A DNA stretch of 64,000 bases, from positions 186,001 to 250,000 of the forward strand of contig CANMCD010000002.1 of the NCBI GenBank assembly GCA_947496185.1, written 5' to 3'. Shown here one piece after another: positions 1 through 8,440 of this stretch; position 1 is the stretch's first letter; every line of letters begins with the position of its first letter. Source of the DNA: an uncultured Tenacibaculum sp. Lineage in GTDB: Bacteria > Bacteroidota > Bacteroidia > Flavobacteriales > Flavobacteriaceae. Made by a program: the position numbers and the translations under genes. The notes under the pieces were generated by a model. It was not told where the DNA came from, searched no databases, and saw only the letters and a list, made by a program, of their open reading frames with translations.

Positions 1-169
1 TTACAAAAACTAAAGCATTAGCAATCGGAATTCCTTCTTGATTTTTCACATACCCTTTAACTGCTACCTCTTTTTGTGAGCCAGTTTCGGTTGTTTCTTG
101 TGAAAAAAGATTCACATAACTTAGCAATACAACCAAATAAAACAAAGTGCTGTTTTTTAAAAAAAGCAT
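1..169 (-). CDS. TonB-dependent receptor, N-terminal part (truncated by window edge)
   Basis: Reading leftward from an ATG at 169, 56 codons are open to the window edge. The product starts with a Sec signal peptide ending in LFSQ, then a short linker, then a stretch (VKGYVKNQEGIPIANALVFV) typical of the carboxypeptidase-regulatory-like beta-sandwich that begins many Bacteroidota TonB-dependent outer-membrane receptors. The plug and barrel lie outside the window, so the receptor assignment is inference. Another surface protein with this plug-in domain is possible. It is divergent from an AraC-family gene, a common arrangement for a regulator and the uptake receptor it controls; the substrate cannot be told. 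Confidence 0.6.
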   Translation of the reverse strand, partial: MLFLKNSTLFYLVVLLSYVNLFSQETTETGSQKEVAVKGYVKNQEGIPIANALVFV

Positions 170-318
170 TATTATTACAGTTAAATATGAGTTATTTATG
201 ATTTATAATTATTTTTATTTAATCTAAATAATTATGTTTGTGGTGGCAAAAATAATAATATAGGCAAGCTAACAACTGCCGAAATTGGAAGTTTAAATAA
301 CGAAAATGGGTTTAATTT

Positions 319-1326
319 ATGAACACTATTCAACTTATTGAAAATTTATCAGCAAATTCTCAAAAGAAAATTATTGACATTTCTGAAACCTATAACCCTT
401 CATCCAAACTTTATAGTCAAGAAGTTAGTGAAACATCTATAGAGAAATTTCATCAAAGAAAATTATATACTGATGGATTAATTATCATCGATAATCTAAC
501 GGCTCTCAAAGAAAAAGTAACATACAACTTTACATTTAATGATAGCATCCTTGTGATGAAATTTCATAACCAAGGGAAGAATACAGTATTAACCCAAAAA
601 AAGAAAAAAGAAAACTATAAAGAAATTCTTGAAAAAACCCATAATATACATGTGATTTCTCCTAAAGAATTAAACATAACATTTGATGCAACCAACGAAG
701 TAGACTCTTTTTTTATCATACTGTCGAAGGCATTTTATTTAAAACTCATTCCCAACCAAAATGAGATTAACAGCCACCTGATTCAATGCTTAGAAAACAA
801 TACTAGTACTTATTTTTCAGAAAAAGCATTACCCCTAAATCAGGATATGAAAAGAATCATAGACAATATAAGAAGTTGTACAAGAACCGGGTCATTACAA
901 AGGTTGTGCCTTGAAATAAAAATAACCGAATTACTATTACTACAATTTGAACAATACGAATTACTAAAAACAAGACAGAAAACAACAAATACAATTGCTC
1001 CTTTTGATCAGAAAAAAATAGAGGAAGCTAAATTATATTTGGAAAAAAACTTTCATACACCAATCACAATAAAGAAACTATCACTTATAGTGGGAATAAA
1101 TGAGTCAAAATTAAAAGCTTATTTTAAGAAATCATATAACCAAACAATTCATTCATTTGTGATTAAATTGAGAATGGAAAAAGCTTATCAACTAATCACA
1201 GAGCAAAACCTTTTAATGAAAGAAGTTTCTTTAAAGATTGGATATCAAAACCCTTCTCATTTTTCAGCAGCTTTTAAAGAATTCTATGGTTTTGCTCCTA
1301 GCGTTGCTACATCTATACAATTATAA
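319..1326 (+). CDS. AraC-family transcriptional regulator
   Basis: 335-residue DNA-binding regulator. The last ~100 residues form the double helix-turn-helix of the AraC/XylS family: the first HTH is around ITIKKLSLIVGINESKLKAYFKK, and the second contains the family signature IGYQNPSHFSAAFKEFYGFAP. The ~230-residue N-terminal half has no motif I can name and probably senses a ligand. Size and position beside a divergently transcribed TonB-dependent receptor resemble PchR-type regulators of siderophore or metal uptake, but that role is inference. The ATG at 319 is the first good start. An ATG at 306 opens only a short frame. Confidence 0.85.
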   Translation: MNTIQLIENLSANSQKKIIDISETYNPSSKLYSQEVSETSIEKFHQRKLYTDGLIIIDNLTALKEKVTYNFTFNDSILVMKFHNQGKNTVLTQKKKKENYKEILEKTHNIHVISPKELNITFDATNEVDSFFIILSKAFYLKLIPNQNEINSHLIQCLENNTSTYFSEKALPLNQDMKRIIDNIRSCTRTGSLQRLCLEIKITELLLLQFEQYELLKTRQKTTNTIAPFDQKKIEEAKLYLEKNFHTPITIKKLSLIVGINESKLKAYFKKSYNQTIHSFVIKLRMEKAYQLITEQNLLMKEVSLKIGYQNPSHFSAAFKEFYGFAPSVATSIQL

Positions 1327-1580
1327 AAACAAGTAAAACATAAAATTACAACTCAACGACTAAAAAGCACCTTCTATAGTAGTACCTTGGGTTTTATGTT
1401 TATTCGTCTTGTTTTAAAGTCTAATGAACGAAATCTAACCTAAAAAAATGTGATTAACTATTAAATTTATCATGTATAATTAATAAAACTCGTTTGATCA
1501 TGGTAATTTTTAATATTAAACCCACTATTACTTTTTATATTTTACAAAAAATGACACCACCTTAGCTTATTTGTTCGTAG

Positions 1581-2645
1581 CTAGATATTAAAAGGCCTGG
1601 TATTCTTGTAGTTTCGTTTTACAAACTCCAAAGCACACTCAAGGATTGCTCCCATATTTATGCTCTTTTTAAACGCTATGTCCTTTGTGAAATGATAAAC
1701 CTGTTTCTTTAAAAGTCCAATGTTTTTTTGGGTAGAAATCGTATCGTTTTTCATACAAGAAACCAATTGATTAATTCGTTTCTCTGAACTTAAAATCCGT
1801 TTTGCAACAATTGATCGCTCCTCAATTTTATATTGATCTATAGACTCTTTTTGCAATTTGTCACCCACCAGCAGTACCATCGGTAAGTTTTCTTTAAAAA
1901 ACTGAGGATAATAAACTTTGAACTTACCTTCAAAACATTGTTGGTCAAAATCAATGGCTCTAATATTGTATACGACATGATCAAAATCATGTGTAGGAAC
2001 TATTACATAATTATAAGAACGCATATCGCCCAACAATCGAATCATACAACGCTCATTGAACTTCACAAATTCCTTAGCTATTTGTGCCTTTTCAGACTCA
2101 GAACATTTGGATAAGAATTGCTTAATAAATACATCTCCCGGGATGCCTGCAATATGTTCTTCAATAAGGGTGTCTTTGTAAACTAAAAAATTGAGGTTAT
2201 AAGGAGAAAGTATGTGCTCCAATTCTAATCCATAAATGCGTGAAGCGTCAGTTCTTTTTACGTAGAAATAAGTAAAATTATCATTCAAGATATTTCGTAT
2301 TTTGACACGAAAAGGCTTAGAATTTCCAAAAGTACAGTAGTCAATTGCATCAATATTTAAATACGGAATTGTTTCTTCATTTCCATTTGAATGAAGAATC
2401 GTATAGACTTTTTTTAAACTTGTATCAATTTCTTCTCTTTCATATTCAGAATAAAAAGTCCTAACCCACAATGTATCTTTATCTTCCCTATCATACACAG
2501 CAACACAACCATGAAAACGTAATAAGTCTTCGTAAAAAATAGGAATTTTGATATTACGACTATGCTCTACTAAATAATTATTTAGCTGACCTGTAACAGG
2601 AAAGGCGGGTTTCTTTTGAGACATTAATCTTTCTTCGAATGACAT
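1581..2645 (-). CDS. Conserved hypothetical protein with kinase-like motifs
   Basis: 354-residue cytoplasmic protein with no signal peptide or membrane segment. I do not recognise a named family, but the motif order fits an atypical protein-kinase/aminoglycoside-phosphotransferase fold. A lysine (K130, in YFYVK) is followed by acidic residues that could pair with it (E141/E143). A catalytic-loop-like GDMRSYN has D207 and N212 at the spacing of HRDxxxxN, and an IDFD motif at 231-234 sits where DFG is expected. A glycine-rich loop is not obvious. It lies 61 bp upstream-side of dprA on the same strand (dprA is transcribed first), so co-transcription is possible. The phosphotransferase idea is inference from motif spacing only. 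Confidence 0.6.
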   Translation of the reverse strand: MSFEERLMSQKKPAFPVTGQLNNYLVEHSRNIKIPIFYEDLLRFHGCVAVYDREDKDTLWVRTFYSEYEREEIDTSLKKVYTILHSNGNEETIPYLNIDAIDYCTFGNSKPFRVKIRNILNDNFTYFYVKRTDASRIYGLELEHILSPYNLNFLVYKDTLIEEHIAGIPGDVFIKQFLSKCSESEKAQIAKEFVKFNERCMIRLLGDMRSYNYVIVPTHDFDHVVYNIRAIDFDQQCFEGKFKVYYPQFFKENLPMVLLVGDKLQKESIDQYKIEERSIVAKRILSSEKRINQLVSCMKNDTISTQKNIGLLKKQVYHFTKDIAFKKSINMGAILECALEFVKRNYKNTRPFNI

Positions 2646-2706
2646 TAGATACTGCTTTACCCAAAAATAACAGTTTTAAAAGTTTAATTCAATAAATATC
2701 AAAACA

Positions 2707-3798
2707 TTACACATCAAAAAGCTTCCCCGGTAAAGATTTAACTACACTTTTTAATTCCATTTCAATTAAAATAGCCGCCATATCCTGAATTGGAATCTTA
2801 CATTCAAAAGCAATAACATCAATTAATTGTTTTCCGTGCTCATTCAAGTAATTATATACTTTTTGTTCTGTTACACTTAACGAAACAGTTGGTTCTTTCC
2901 GTTTCTCACTCCTTACTTTTTGCACATCCCAACCCAACATAGTAGCAACATCTTCCGCATTAGTTAATAAATGAGCTCCATGGGTTTTGATTAAATTATT
3001 ACACCCTTCACTATACGTATCCCCTGCTCTTCCTCCCAATGCAAACACATCTCTATGATAAGAATTTGCCATTTCTGCAGTAATTAATGAGCCTCCTTTT
3101 TTCGCAGATTCAATCACAATTGTTGCTTGAGAAATGCCTGCAACAATCCTATTACGCCTTAAAAAATTTTCTCTTATCGGTGGTTCATTCGTCCAAAACT
3201 CGGTTATAAACCCTCCTTGTTGATTGACCTGTTGCACATATTTTTTATGAAGTTTTGGATACATAAGTGCTAATCCATGAGCTAAAACACCCACGGTTTG
3301 AAGATTATTTTTTAGGGCAGCCTTATGTGCACATATATCGACTCCGTAGGCAAAACCACTCACAATTATTGGATTATATTTTGCCAAATCACAAATCAAT
3401 CCTTCACAAAATTTTTTACCATAAGTAGTAATATTCCTAGTACCCACCACAGAAATAATACGTTCATTATCAAAATCAATTTTTCCATCTTTAAAAATTA
3501 ATATCGGAGCATCAACACATTGACGTAAATTTTTTGGATAATCCTCATCTAAAAAATAGGAATAATTATACACTTGCATACGCTTAACTTCTTCTTCTGC
3601 TTTTTTAAGATATTTTTTATCAAGAAGTTCACGAATTAAATGAATACCGATCCCCGGAATTCTTATCAATGATTTAGAAGACTCTCTAAATATTTGTTCT
3701 GGAGAACCTATCATAGTGATAAGTTTTTTTGCAAGAACATCGCCAATATTTTTAGTTGCTTGAAGTCTTAAAATTGCAATTAATTTTTCTTCATTCAT
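2707..3798 (-). CDS. dprA: DNA-processing protein DprA
   Basis: 363 residues from the ATG at 3798. A longer in-frame start at 3891 would add a 31-residue tail and overlap the divergent gene, so I prefer 3798. DprA loads RecA on single-stranded DNA taken up during natural transformation. The N-terminal region carries a helix-hairpin-helix (LIRIPGIGIHLIRELL). The central Rossmann-like DprA/Smf fold is clear: ISVVGTRNITTYG, IIVSGFAYGVDICAHKAAL, TVGVLAHGL, PIRENFLRRNRIVAGIS and the KKGGSLITAEMA signature, then FALGGRAGDTYSEGCNNLI. A C-terminal winged-helix-like domain (about 300-363) completes the usual full-length architecture. It is transcribed away from the SPOR protein gene, 93 bp apart. Confidence 0.95.
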   Translation of the reverse strand: MNEEKLIAILRLQATKNIGDVLAKKLITMIGSPEQIFRESSKSLIRIPGIGIHLIRELLDKKYLKKAEEEVKRMQVYNYSYFLDEDYPKNLRQCVDAPILIFKDGKIDFDNERIISVVGTRNITTYGKKFCEGLICDLAKYNPIIVSGFAYGVDICAHKAALKNNLQTVGVLAHGLALMYPKLHKKYVQQVNQQGGFITEFWTNEPPIRENFLRRNRIVAGISQATIVIESAKKGGSLITAEMANSYHRDVFALGGRAGDTYSEGCNNLIKTHGAHLLTNAEDVATMLGWDVQKVRSEKRKEPTVSLSVTEQKVYNYLNEHGKQLIDVIAFECKIPIQDMAAILIEMELKSVVKSLPGKLFDV

Positions 3799-3891
3799 AT
3801 TCAATTTTTTGATTGTCAATATACAAAAAGTGTTGATAAGTATTCTGTGTAATTTAAAAAAGCAATGTTTAAAATTGCTAGTTTTGCTCAT

Positions 3892-4794
3892 ATGACATTG
3901 ACCAATTATATAGCTGATTTATTATACAGGTATGACTGTGTAATTGTACCTAATTTTGGAGGATTTGTGACTAATAAAATTAGTGCGCAAGTAGATACTG
4001 AAAACAATACTTTTTACCCACCAAAAAAACAACTTACATTCAACGTATACTTACAACATAATGATGGGTTATTGGCAAATCATATTGCTTCTGTGGAAAA
4101 AATTTCATTCGAAGAAGCTACCAACAAAATTGCATTAGAGGTTAACAAATGGAAAGAGCAATTAAAAAACTCGACCATTACGCTAGGAAAAATAGGGTCA
4201 TTGGAACTAAGCCAAGACAATAAACTCCTTTTTGAACCCAATATCACAAGTAATTTTTTAAAAGAATCTTTCGGCTTATCTGAAACTGAAGCAAATGAGA
4301 TTAAACGCTATCAACAGAAAGTTGTAGCATTGCCTGAAACAAAAGAAGCACAAGATACAAGCAAAGTAATTCCTATTGCTAAAAGAACTGCGGTGGCTGC
4401 TGTAGCTATTACTATGTTATATGCTGGCTGGAATGGCATTCAACATAGTAAAAGACAAGAAACCTTAGCCAACCAACAAAAATCTTTAGAAGAAAAGATT
4501 CAATCTGCCACTTTCGTTATTGACAAACCTCTACCTACAATTAATTTAAAAGTCAATCGTGAAAACAGAGGAAACATTCATATCATAGCGGGAGCTTTTC
4601 AATTAGTTGATAATGCAAACAATAAGGTTGAAGAATTACAAAAATTAGGTTACGATGCCTATATTCTTGGAAAAAATTCTTGGGGTTTAATTCAAGTAGC
4701 TTTAGAGAGTTACCAAACAAAAGAAGAGGCTAGAAGAGAACTTATTAACATCAAAGAAACTGTTTCAGAAGACGCTTGGTTGTTAGAAAAATAA
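3892..4794 (+). CDS. HU-CCDC81 and SPOR domain-containing membrane protein
   Basis: 300 residues from the ATG at 3892 (an upstream ATG at 3865 would add nine residues). The first ~130 residues (YIADLLYRYDCVIVPNFGGFVTN; later ITLGKIGSLEL) match the Bacteroidota pair of CCDC81-like HU domains, a predicted nucleic-acid- or protein-binding fold. A single hydrophobic segment follows (TAVAAVAITMLYAGW, ~165-180). The C-terminal ~70 residues form a SPOR domain (IHIIAGAF... WGLIQVALESYQTKEEA), which in other proteins binds denuded peptidoglycan at division sites. The likely topology is a cytoplasmic HU part and a periplasmic SPOR part. A link between nucleoid and septum is an attractive but unproven inference. 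Confidence 0.88.
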   Translation: MTLTNYIADLLYRYDCVIVPNFGGFVTNKISAQVDTENNTFYPPKKQLTFNVYLQHNDGLLANHIASVEKISFEEATNKIALEVNKWKEQLKNSTITLGKIGSLELSQDNKLLFEPNITSNFLKESFGLSETEANEIKRYQQKVVALPETKEAQDTSKVIPIAKRTAVAAVAITMLYAGWNGIQHSKRQETLANQQKSLEEKIQSATFVIDKPLPTINLKVNRENRGNIHIIAGAFQLVDNANNKVEELQKLGYDAYILGKNSWGLIQVALESYQTKEEARRELINIKETVSEDAWLLEK

Positions 4795-4836
4795 GATACT
4801 TTTTATTATATTTAACAAAGTATCTGCTGCATTGCT

Positions 4837-4844
4837 TATCTTTG
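4837..4844 (+). promoter_or_regulatory. Bacteroidota -7 element upstream of thioesterase gene
   Basis: TATCTTTG matches the Bacteroidota -7 consensus TAnnTTTG and ends 16 bp before the thioesterase ATG at 4861. No clear TTG is seen at the expected -33 distance, so this is only a probable promoter. Confidence 0.35.
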
Positions 4845-4860
4845 CAGCCAAATTTTTAGA

Positions 4861-5373
4861 ATGAAAGCAAAAACTCCTAGCCAGTCGCTAACCACCCTCA
4901 CTGACCTGGTACTTCCTGGCGAAACAAATTATTTAGATAATCTTTTTGGTGGCGAACTATTAGCAAGAATGGATAGAGCTTGTAGTATTGCAGCTCGACG
5001 TCATTCTAGAAGAATTGTAGTAACAGCCTCAGTAAACCATGTCGCTTTTACAAAATCGGTTCCTGTAGGAAGTGTTGTAAGTTTAGAAGCTAAAGTTTCT
5101 AGAGCTTTCACCTCATCTATGGAGGTCTATGTAGATGTTTGGATTGAAGATCGTCAATCAGGAGAAAAAACAAAAGTAAATGAAGGAATTTATACCTTTG
5201 TCGCTGTAGATGAAACAGGAAAGCCAGTACCTGTACCTCCTATTAAACCTGAAACTGAAATAGAACAAAAAAGATATGACGGCGCCTTAAGAAGAAAGCA
5301 ATTAAGCCTTGTTTTAGCAGGAAAAATGGTTCCTAAAGATGCAACCGAGCTAAAAGCATTGTTTTTGTCTTAA
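4861..5373 (+). CDS. Acyl-CoA thioesterase, hotdog fold
   Basis: 170-residue single-domain protein of the BACH/YciA acyl-CoA thioesterase family, which hydrolyses acyl-CoA to free acid and CoA. Family features visible are GETNYLDNLFGGELLARMDRACSIAARRHS (catalytic Asn/Asp and the hotdog central helix) and the strand VVTASVNHVAFTKSVPVGSVVSLEAKV. The C-terminal tail (~130-170) is charged, as in other members. It is cytoplasmic, with no signal peptide. It stands alone between the SPOR protein gene and a convergent permease gene. Chain-length preference cannot be read from sequence. Confidence 0.9.
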   Translation: MKAKTPSQSLTTLTDLVLPGETNYLDNLFGGELLARMDRACSIAARRHSRRIVVTASVNHVAFTKSVPVGSVVSLEAKVSRAFTSSMEVYVDVWIEDRQSGEKTKVNEGIYTFVAVDETGKPVPVPPIKPETEIEQKRYDGALRRKQLSLVLAGKMVPKDATELKALFLS

Positions 5374-5405
5374 ATAAGCGTTATTTAAAGCCCCCTTTTG
5401 TTACG

Positions 5406-6434
5406 CTATTCTATATCTCCACTTTCTGATAAAAGTATGGCTATTGATTTTGTTTTTTCAAACTGAGAAAAAATGATAATCATAATTACGGTAATAGGCA
5501 CACTCAACACCATGCCTGTTACACCCCATATTTTCCCCCAAACCGCCAGTGACAAAATAGTCACAATAGGACTTAAATTCAATGACTTTCCAAAAACTCG
5601 GGGTTCAATAATATTCCCAACAATTACCTGAATACTACCTACCGCAACCAAAACAATCATAAAAGGTGTTAATTCACCAAACTGTAATAGACAAAAAATC
5701 GCAGGAAAGGAAGTCGCTACTAAAGAACCAATCGTTGGAATATAATTCAATAAAAAAATCAAAAAAGCCCAAAAAGGCGCACTATCGACTCCAACCAAAA
5801 TCAAAACAATATAGCTTAAAACTCCCGTTAAAAGACTTACGAAGGTTTTTAATCGCAAGTAATTTGAAATAGAATCTTCAATTTTAGTAGAGACTTTCAA
5901 AATACTATGTAAACTATTTGACTCTCCTTCAAACATTTTTTGAAGCTTTTTCTTAAAACTAGATTCTTCTAAAAAGAGAAATATTGCATAAATAATAATC
6001 ATAAAAGTATCTCCCAGTAAAGTACTTATTCCGTTGGCAATGTCACCTAAAAAGGAACCATAATCGAACTGGCCTATCAGAGACTTCGTTTTGGCTATAG
6101 TATCTATATTGAAATAATTATCTATATTCTTAATAATAGAATCAATATTAGACTCGTACGTAGGATAAGATGTTGTGAGGTCAGAAATGCTATTGGTAAT
6201 GATACCCGACATAAAACTAAACCCTAAAACAATAAGTGAAAAAACAATGATATTACTCAACCAATAAGGAATGTATCTTTTTGCTAAGGGGATTCGGAAC
6301 AACAGTTTTCTTATTTCTCTAGTTAAAAACCAAAAAATTAAAGCAAAAATAAAAGGAATTAAAATACCTTTTCCTAGAACTAACACCACTATAATAGCAG
6401 TAGTTACGATTATAATTTTAACTGATTTTCCCAT
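5406..6434 (-). CDS. AI-2E family transporter (UPF0118 permease)
   Basis: 342-residue polytopic inner-membrane protein with about eight hydrophobic segments. Two N-terminal helices surround a charged RKLLFRI stretch. The central soluble region (~65-150) and the conserved C-terminal block (FWAFLIFLLNYIPTIGSLVATSFPAIFCLL, then IEPRVFGKSLNLSPIVTILSLAVWGKIWGVTGMVLSVPITV) are diagnostic of the AI-2E/UPF0118 family. Members include TqsA-like exporters and Na+/H+ antiporters, so AI-2 transport should not be assumed. It is the last gene of a minus-strand envelope operon, 20 bp after the EnvC-like gene. Confidence 0.88.
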   Translation of the reverse strand: MGKSVKIIIVTTAIIVVLVLGKGILIPFIFALIFWFLTREIRKLLFRIPLAKRYIPYWLSNIIVFSLIVLGFSFMSGIITNSISDLTTSYPTYESNIDSIIKNIDNYFNIDTIAKTKSLIGQFDYGSFLGDIANGISTLLGDTFMIIIYAIFLFLEESSFKKKLQKMFEGESNSLHSILKVSTKIEDSISNYLRLKTFVSLLTGVLSYIVLILVGVDSAPFWAFLIFLLNYIPTIGSLVATSFPAIFCLLQFGELTPFMIVLVAVGSIQVIVGNIIEPRVFGKSLNLSPIVTILSLAVWGKIWGVTGMVLSVPITVIMIIIFSQFEKTKSIAILLSESGDIE

Positions 6435-6454
6435 CTTAAAATATAGTAATTAGC

Positions 6455-7672
6455 TTAAGACTTTCGTCGTATCCATTTCGATGGATTTAATCGTTTGGTG
6501 TTTCGATACAAAACAAAACCTAACTTGGTTTTTCCTGTTACTTTATCTGTAAAGACCTTTCCTATTTTACCTCCTGTTTTTATCTGATCACCTTTTTTTA
6601 CAAAAACCTGTTCTAAATTATTATAGGCCGATATATAATTTCCATGTTGAATTAGTACCGACTTTCTTCCATCCGAATGTTTTTGAATCACCAATACTTT
6701 TCCTTTGAAAATACTCATCGCACTAGATTTTGCTTTGGTCGTTATATGCAATCCCGTACTATTAATGCTTATACCTGGAAATGTAGGATGCGGCTGTACT
6801 CCAAATTTTCGTGTAATGATTCCTTTTACTGGCCAAGGTAACTTTCCTTTGTTTTGCTCAAAACTTGCCAATAAAACCTTTTCTTCTGCATTTAAAGAGA
6901 ATTCGGCAGCCTTTTTCTTTGTTGTTTTCTTCTTATTTCTATTTGACTTGGCAATTGCTTCCCTAATCAATTTATCAATTCTAAGTGTGATCTTTTTTTC
7001 TTCCCGCTGTTTTCTTAATAAATCTTTTTTGTATTTACTCTCTTGCCTTTTTATTTTAGTAATAAGTTTCTCCTGGCTTTTTTTATCAGTTTCAAACTCT
7101 TCTTTATGTTCTTTCTCTTCACCAATGAGTTTTTCTTTAACCTTCTTACGTGTGGTTAAGGAATCGTTGAGCTTTTCAATATTCTTGGTCTGTACAACTA
7201 TTTCCTCTCCTTGTTTTTTTCTATACTCATTGTATTGTTGCATATATTTTACACGTTTATATGCCTGATAAAAACTTTCTGAAGAAAGCAAAAACATGGT
7301 TTTACTTTGCATCGATTTACTCTTGTGCGTTTTTACCACCATTTCTGCATAGTCTTTTTTTAACTTTTCAACCTCATTATAGTATTTTTCTAATTGAATT
7401 TCATTTTTCGCTATTTCTTTTTCAAGCGTAGATATTTCTAACTCAATTGTCTCTATTAACTCTTCTCTAACATTAATTTTTTGATTTAAATCTTTCAAAT
7501 CATCCAATGCATTGCTTTTCTTTTTTTTTGCCTTAAAAAGCAATGTATTTACTTGTTCAATTTCATTCTTTAATTTTGTTCTTTTCTTTTCTAATTCCCT
7601 TCTAGTCTGCGCAACTAACGAAAAGCTAAACAGAAAAAAACAAACTACGATATGGCTAAGGAATTTTTTCAT
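6455..7672 (-). CDS. EnvC-like murein hydrolase activator (degenerate LytM/M23 domain)
   Basis: 405-residue exported protein: signal peptide ending LVAQ, a long highly charged coiled coil (~25-250), and a C-terminal M23/LytM domain (~275-405) with GLHITTKAKSS, VLIQHGNYISAYNNLEQVFVKKGDQIKTGGKIG and TKLGFVLYRNTKRLNPSKWI. Catalytic M23 enzymes carry a zinc-binding HxxxD and HxH. Here the HxH position reads LGF, so the domain is probably not a peptidase. This matches EnvC, whose degenerate LytM domain activates amidases. It begins immediately after the DUF4292 gene, consistent with translational coupling. The role in cell separation is inference from the family. Confidence 0.87.
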   Translation of the reverse strand: MKKFLSHIVVCFFLFSFSLVAQTRRELEKKRTKLKNEIEQVNTLLFKAKKKKSNALDDLKDLNQKINVREELIETIELEISTLEKEIAKNEIQLEKYYNEVEKLKKDYAEMVVKTHKSKSMQSKTMFLLSSESFYQAYKRVKYMQQYNEYRKKQGEEIVVQTKNIEKLNDSLTTRKKVKEKLIGEEKEHKEEFETDKKSQEKLITKIKRQESKYKKDLLRKQREEKKITLRIDKLIREAIAKSNRNKKKTTKKKAAEFSLNAEEKVLLASFEQNKGKLPWPVKGIITRKFGVQPHPTFPGISINSTGLHITTKAKSSAMSIFKGKVLVIQKHSDGRKSVLIQHGNYISAYNNLEQVFVKKGDQIKTGGKIGKVFTDKVTGKTKLGFVLYRNTKRLNPSKWIRRKS

Positions 7673-8440
7673 CTATAGCTGTATTTCTTTGTATCCATCA
7701 GGAATGGAAAAATCAAGGTTAAGATCAGAATTAAAATTCACAGAGCGAAACGTCATATCGATATGTGTATATTTTGACTGTTCCTTTGCCGTAATCTCTA
7801 TCTTATTAGGGTAGATTACGTCTTGTTTGTTGGTATAATCTGAATAAGAAATGTCCAAACGTTGCTTCTTATGAAGATTTACCATAAACTGTTTGTCCAA
7901 TTTATAGTGCTTGGGATTTACATAAAAAAAGAAATCAAACAAATCTGACTGACTTTTTGGTGACAACTCATAAGAGTCTTTGACAATAACTACCTTCTGA
8001 CGTTTCGACTTTACATCAAATATTGCCTGTCCTAACAACATATTTTGAAGTTGATCAAAAGATATTTCTGTTCCTAAAATCTTAGTAAGAATTGAAAAAT
8101 CACCTTCAAAATAATTTCTTTTAAAAGGAGAGTAAAAAAGAATTTTTGTAGGAGTAATTTTAGCCTTAAATAAAGTGATAAACTTTGTACCCTTCAACCA
8201 AATCACTTCGTCTTTTTTTATCTTCATTCTTACAGAAAACGCAAGTCCTTCATCATTATCTTTATAATTTACTTTTAACTTTGCATCTATAGTATTCTTG
8301 TCAAAATTATTTGCTAAGTGTTTTTTTACTACTTTCTTAGCAGACATACTTCTAATAGCAGCATTATTTAATGTTGATTTGTTAGATTTACAAGAAGTAA
8401 AAATGACCAAAAGAACAATTGCGTATTTTAGAAACTTCAT
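7673..8440 (-). CDS. DUF4292 family lipoprotein
   Basis: 255-residue predicted lipoprotein: MKFLKYAIVLLVIFTSC gives a lipobox with Cys17. The body is beta-rich, with the pattern of the Bacteroidota DUF4292 family (WLKGTKFITLFKAKITPTKILFYSPFKRNYFEGDF, then LLGQAIFD). This family has been compared with the LolA/LolB-like barrel that carries lipoproteins or hydrophobic ligands, but function is unproven. Its ATG overlaps the stop of the TPR gene by 4 bp (ATGA) and its stop abuts the EnvC-like start, so the three genes form one unit. The order TPR, DUF4292, LytM protein is familiar from Flavobacteriia. Confidence 0.85.
   Translation of the reverse strand: MKFLKYAIVLLVIFTSCKSNKSTLNNAAIRSMSAKKVVKKHLANNFDKNTIDAKLKVNYKDNDEGLAFSVRMKIKKDEVIWLKGTKFITLFKAKITPTKILFYSPFKRNYFEGDFSILTKILGTEISFDQLQNMLLGQAIFDVKSKRQKVVIVKDSYELSPKSQSDLFDFFFYVNPKHYKLDKQFMVNLHKKQRLDISYSDYTNKQDVIYPNKIEITAKEQSKYTHIDMTFRSVNFNSDLNLDFSIPDGYKEIQL

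Noticed and set aside
3799-3891. N-terminal extension of DprA from an ATG at 3891
   Set aside because: It would overlap the divergent SPOR gene start and adds a Cys/Phe-rich tail absent from the family.
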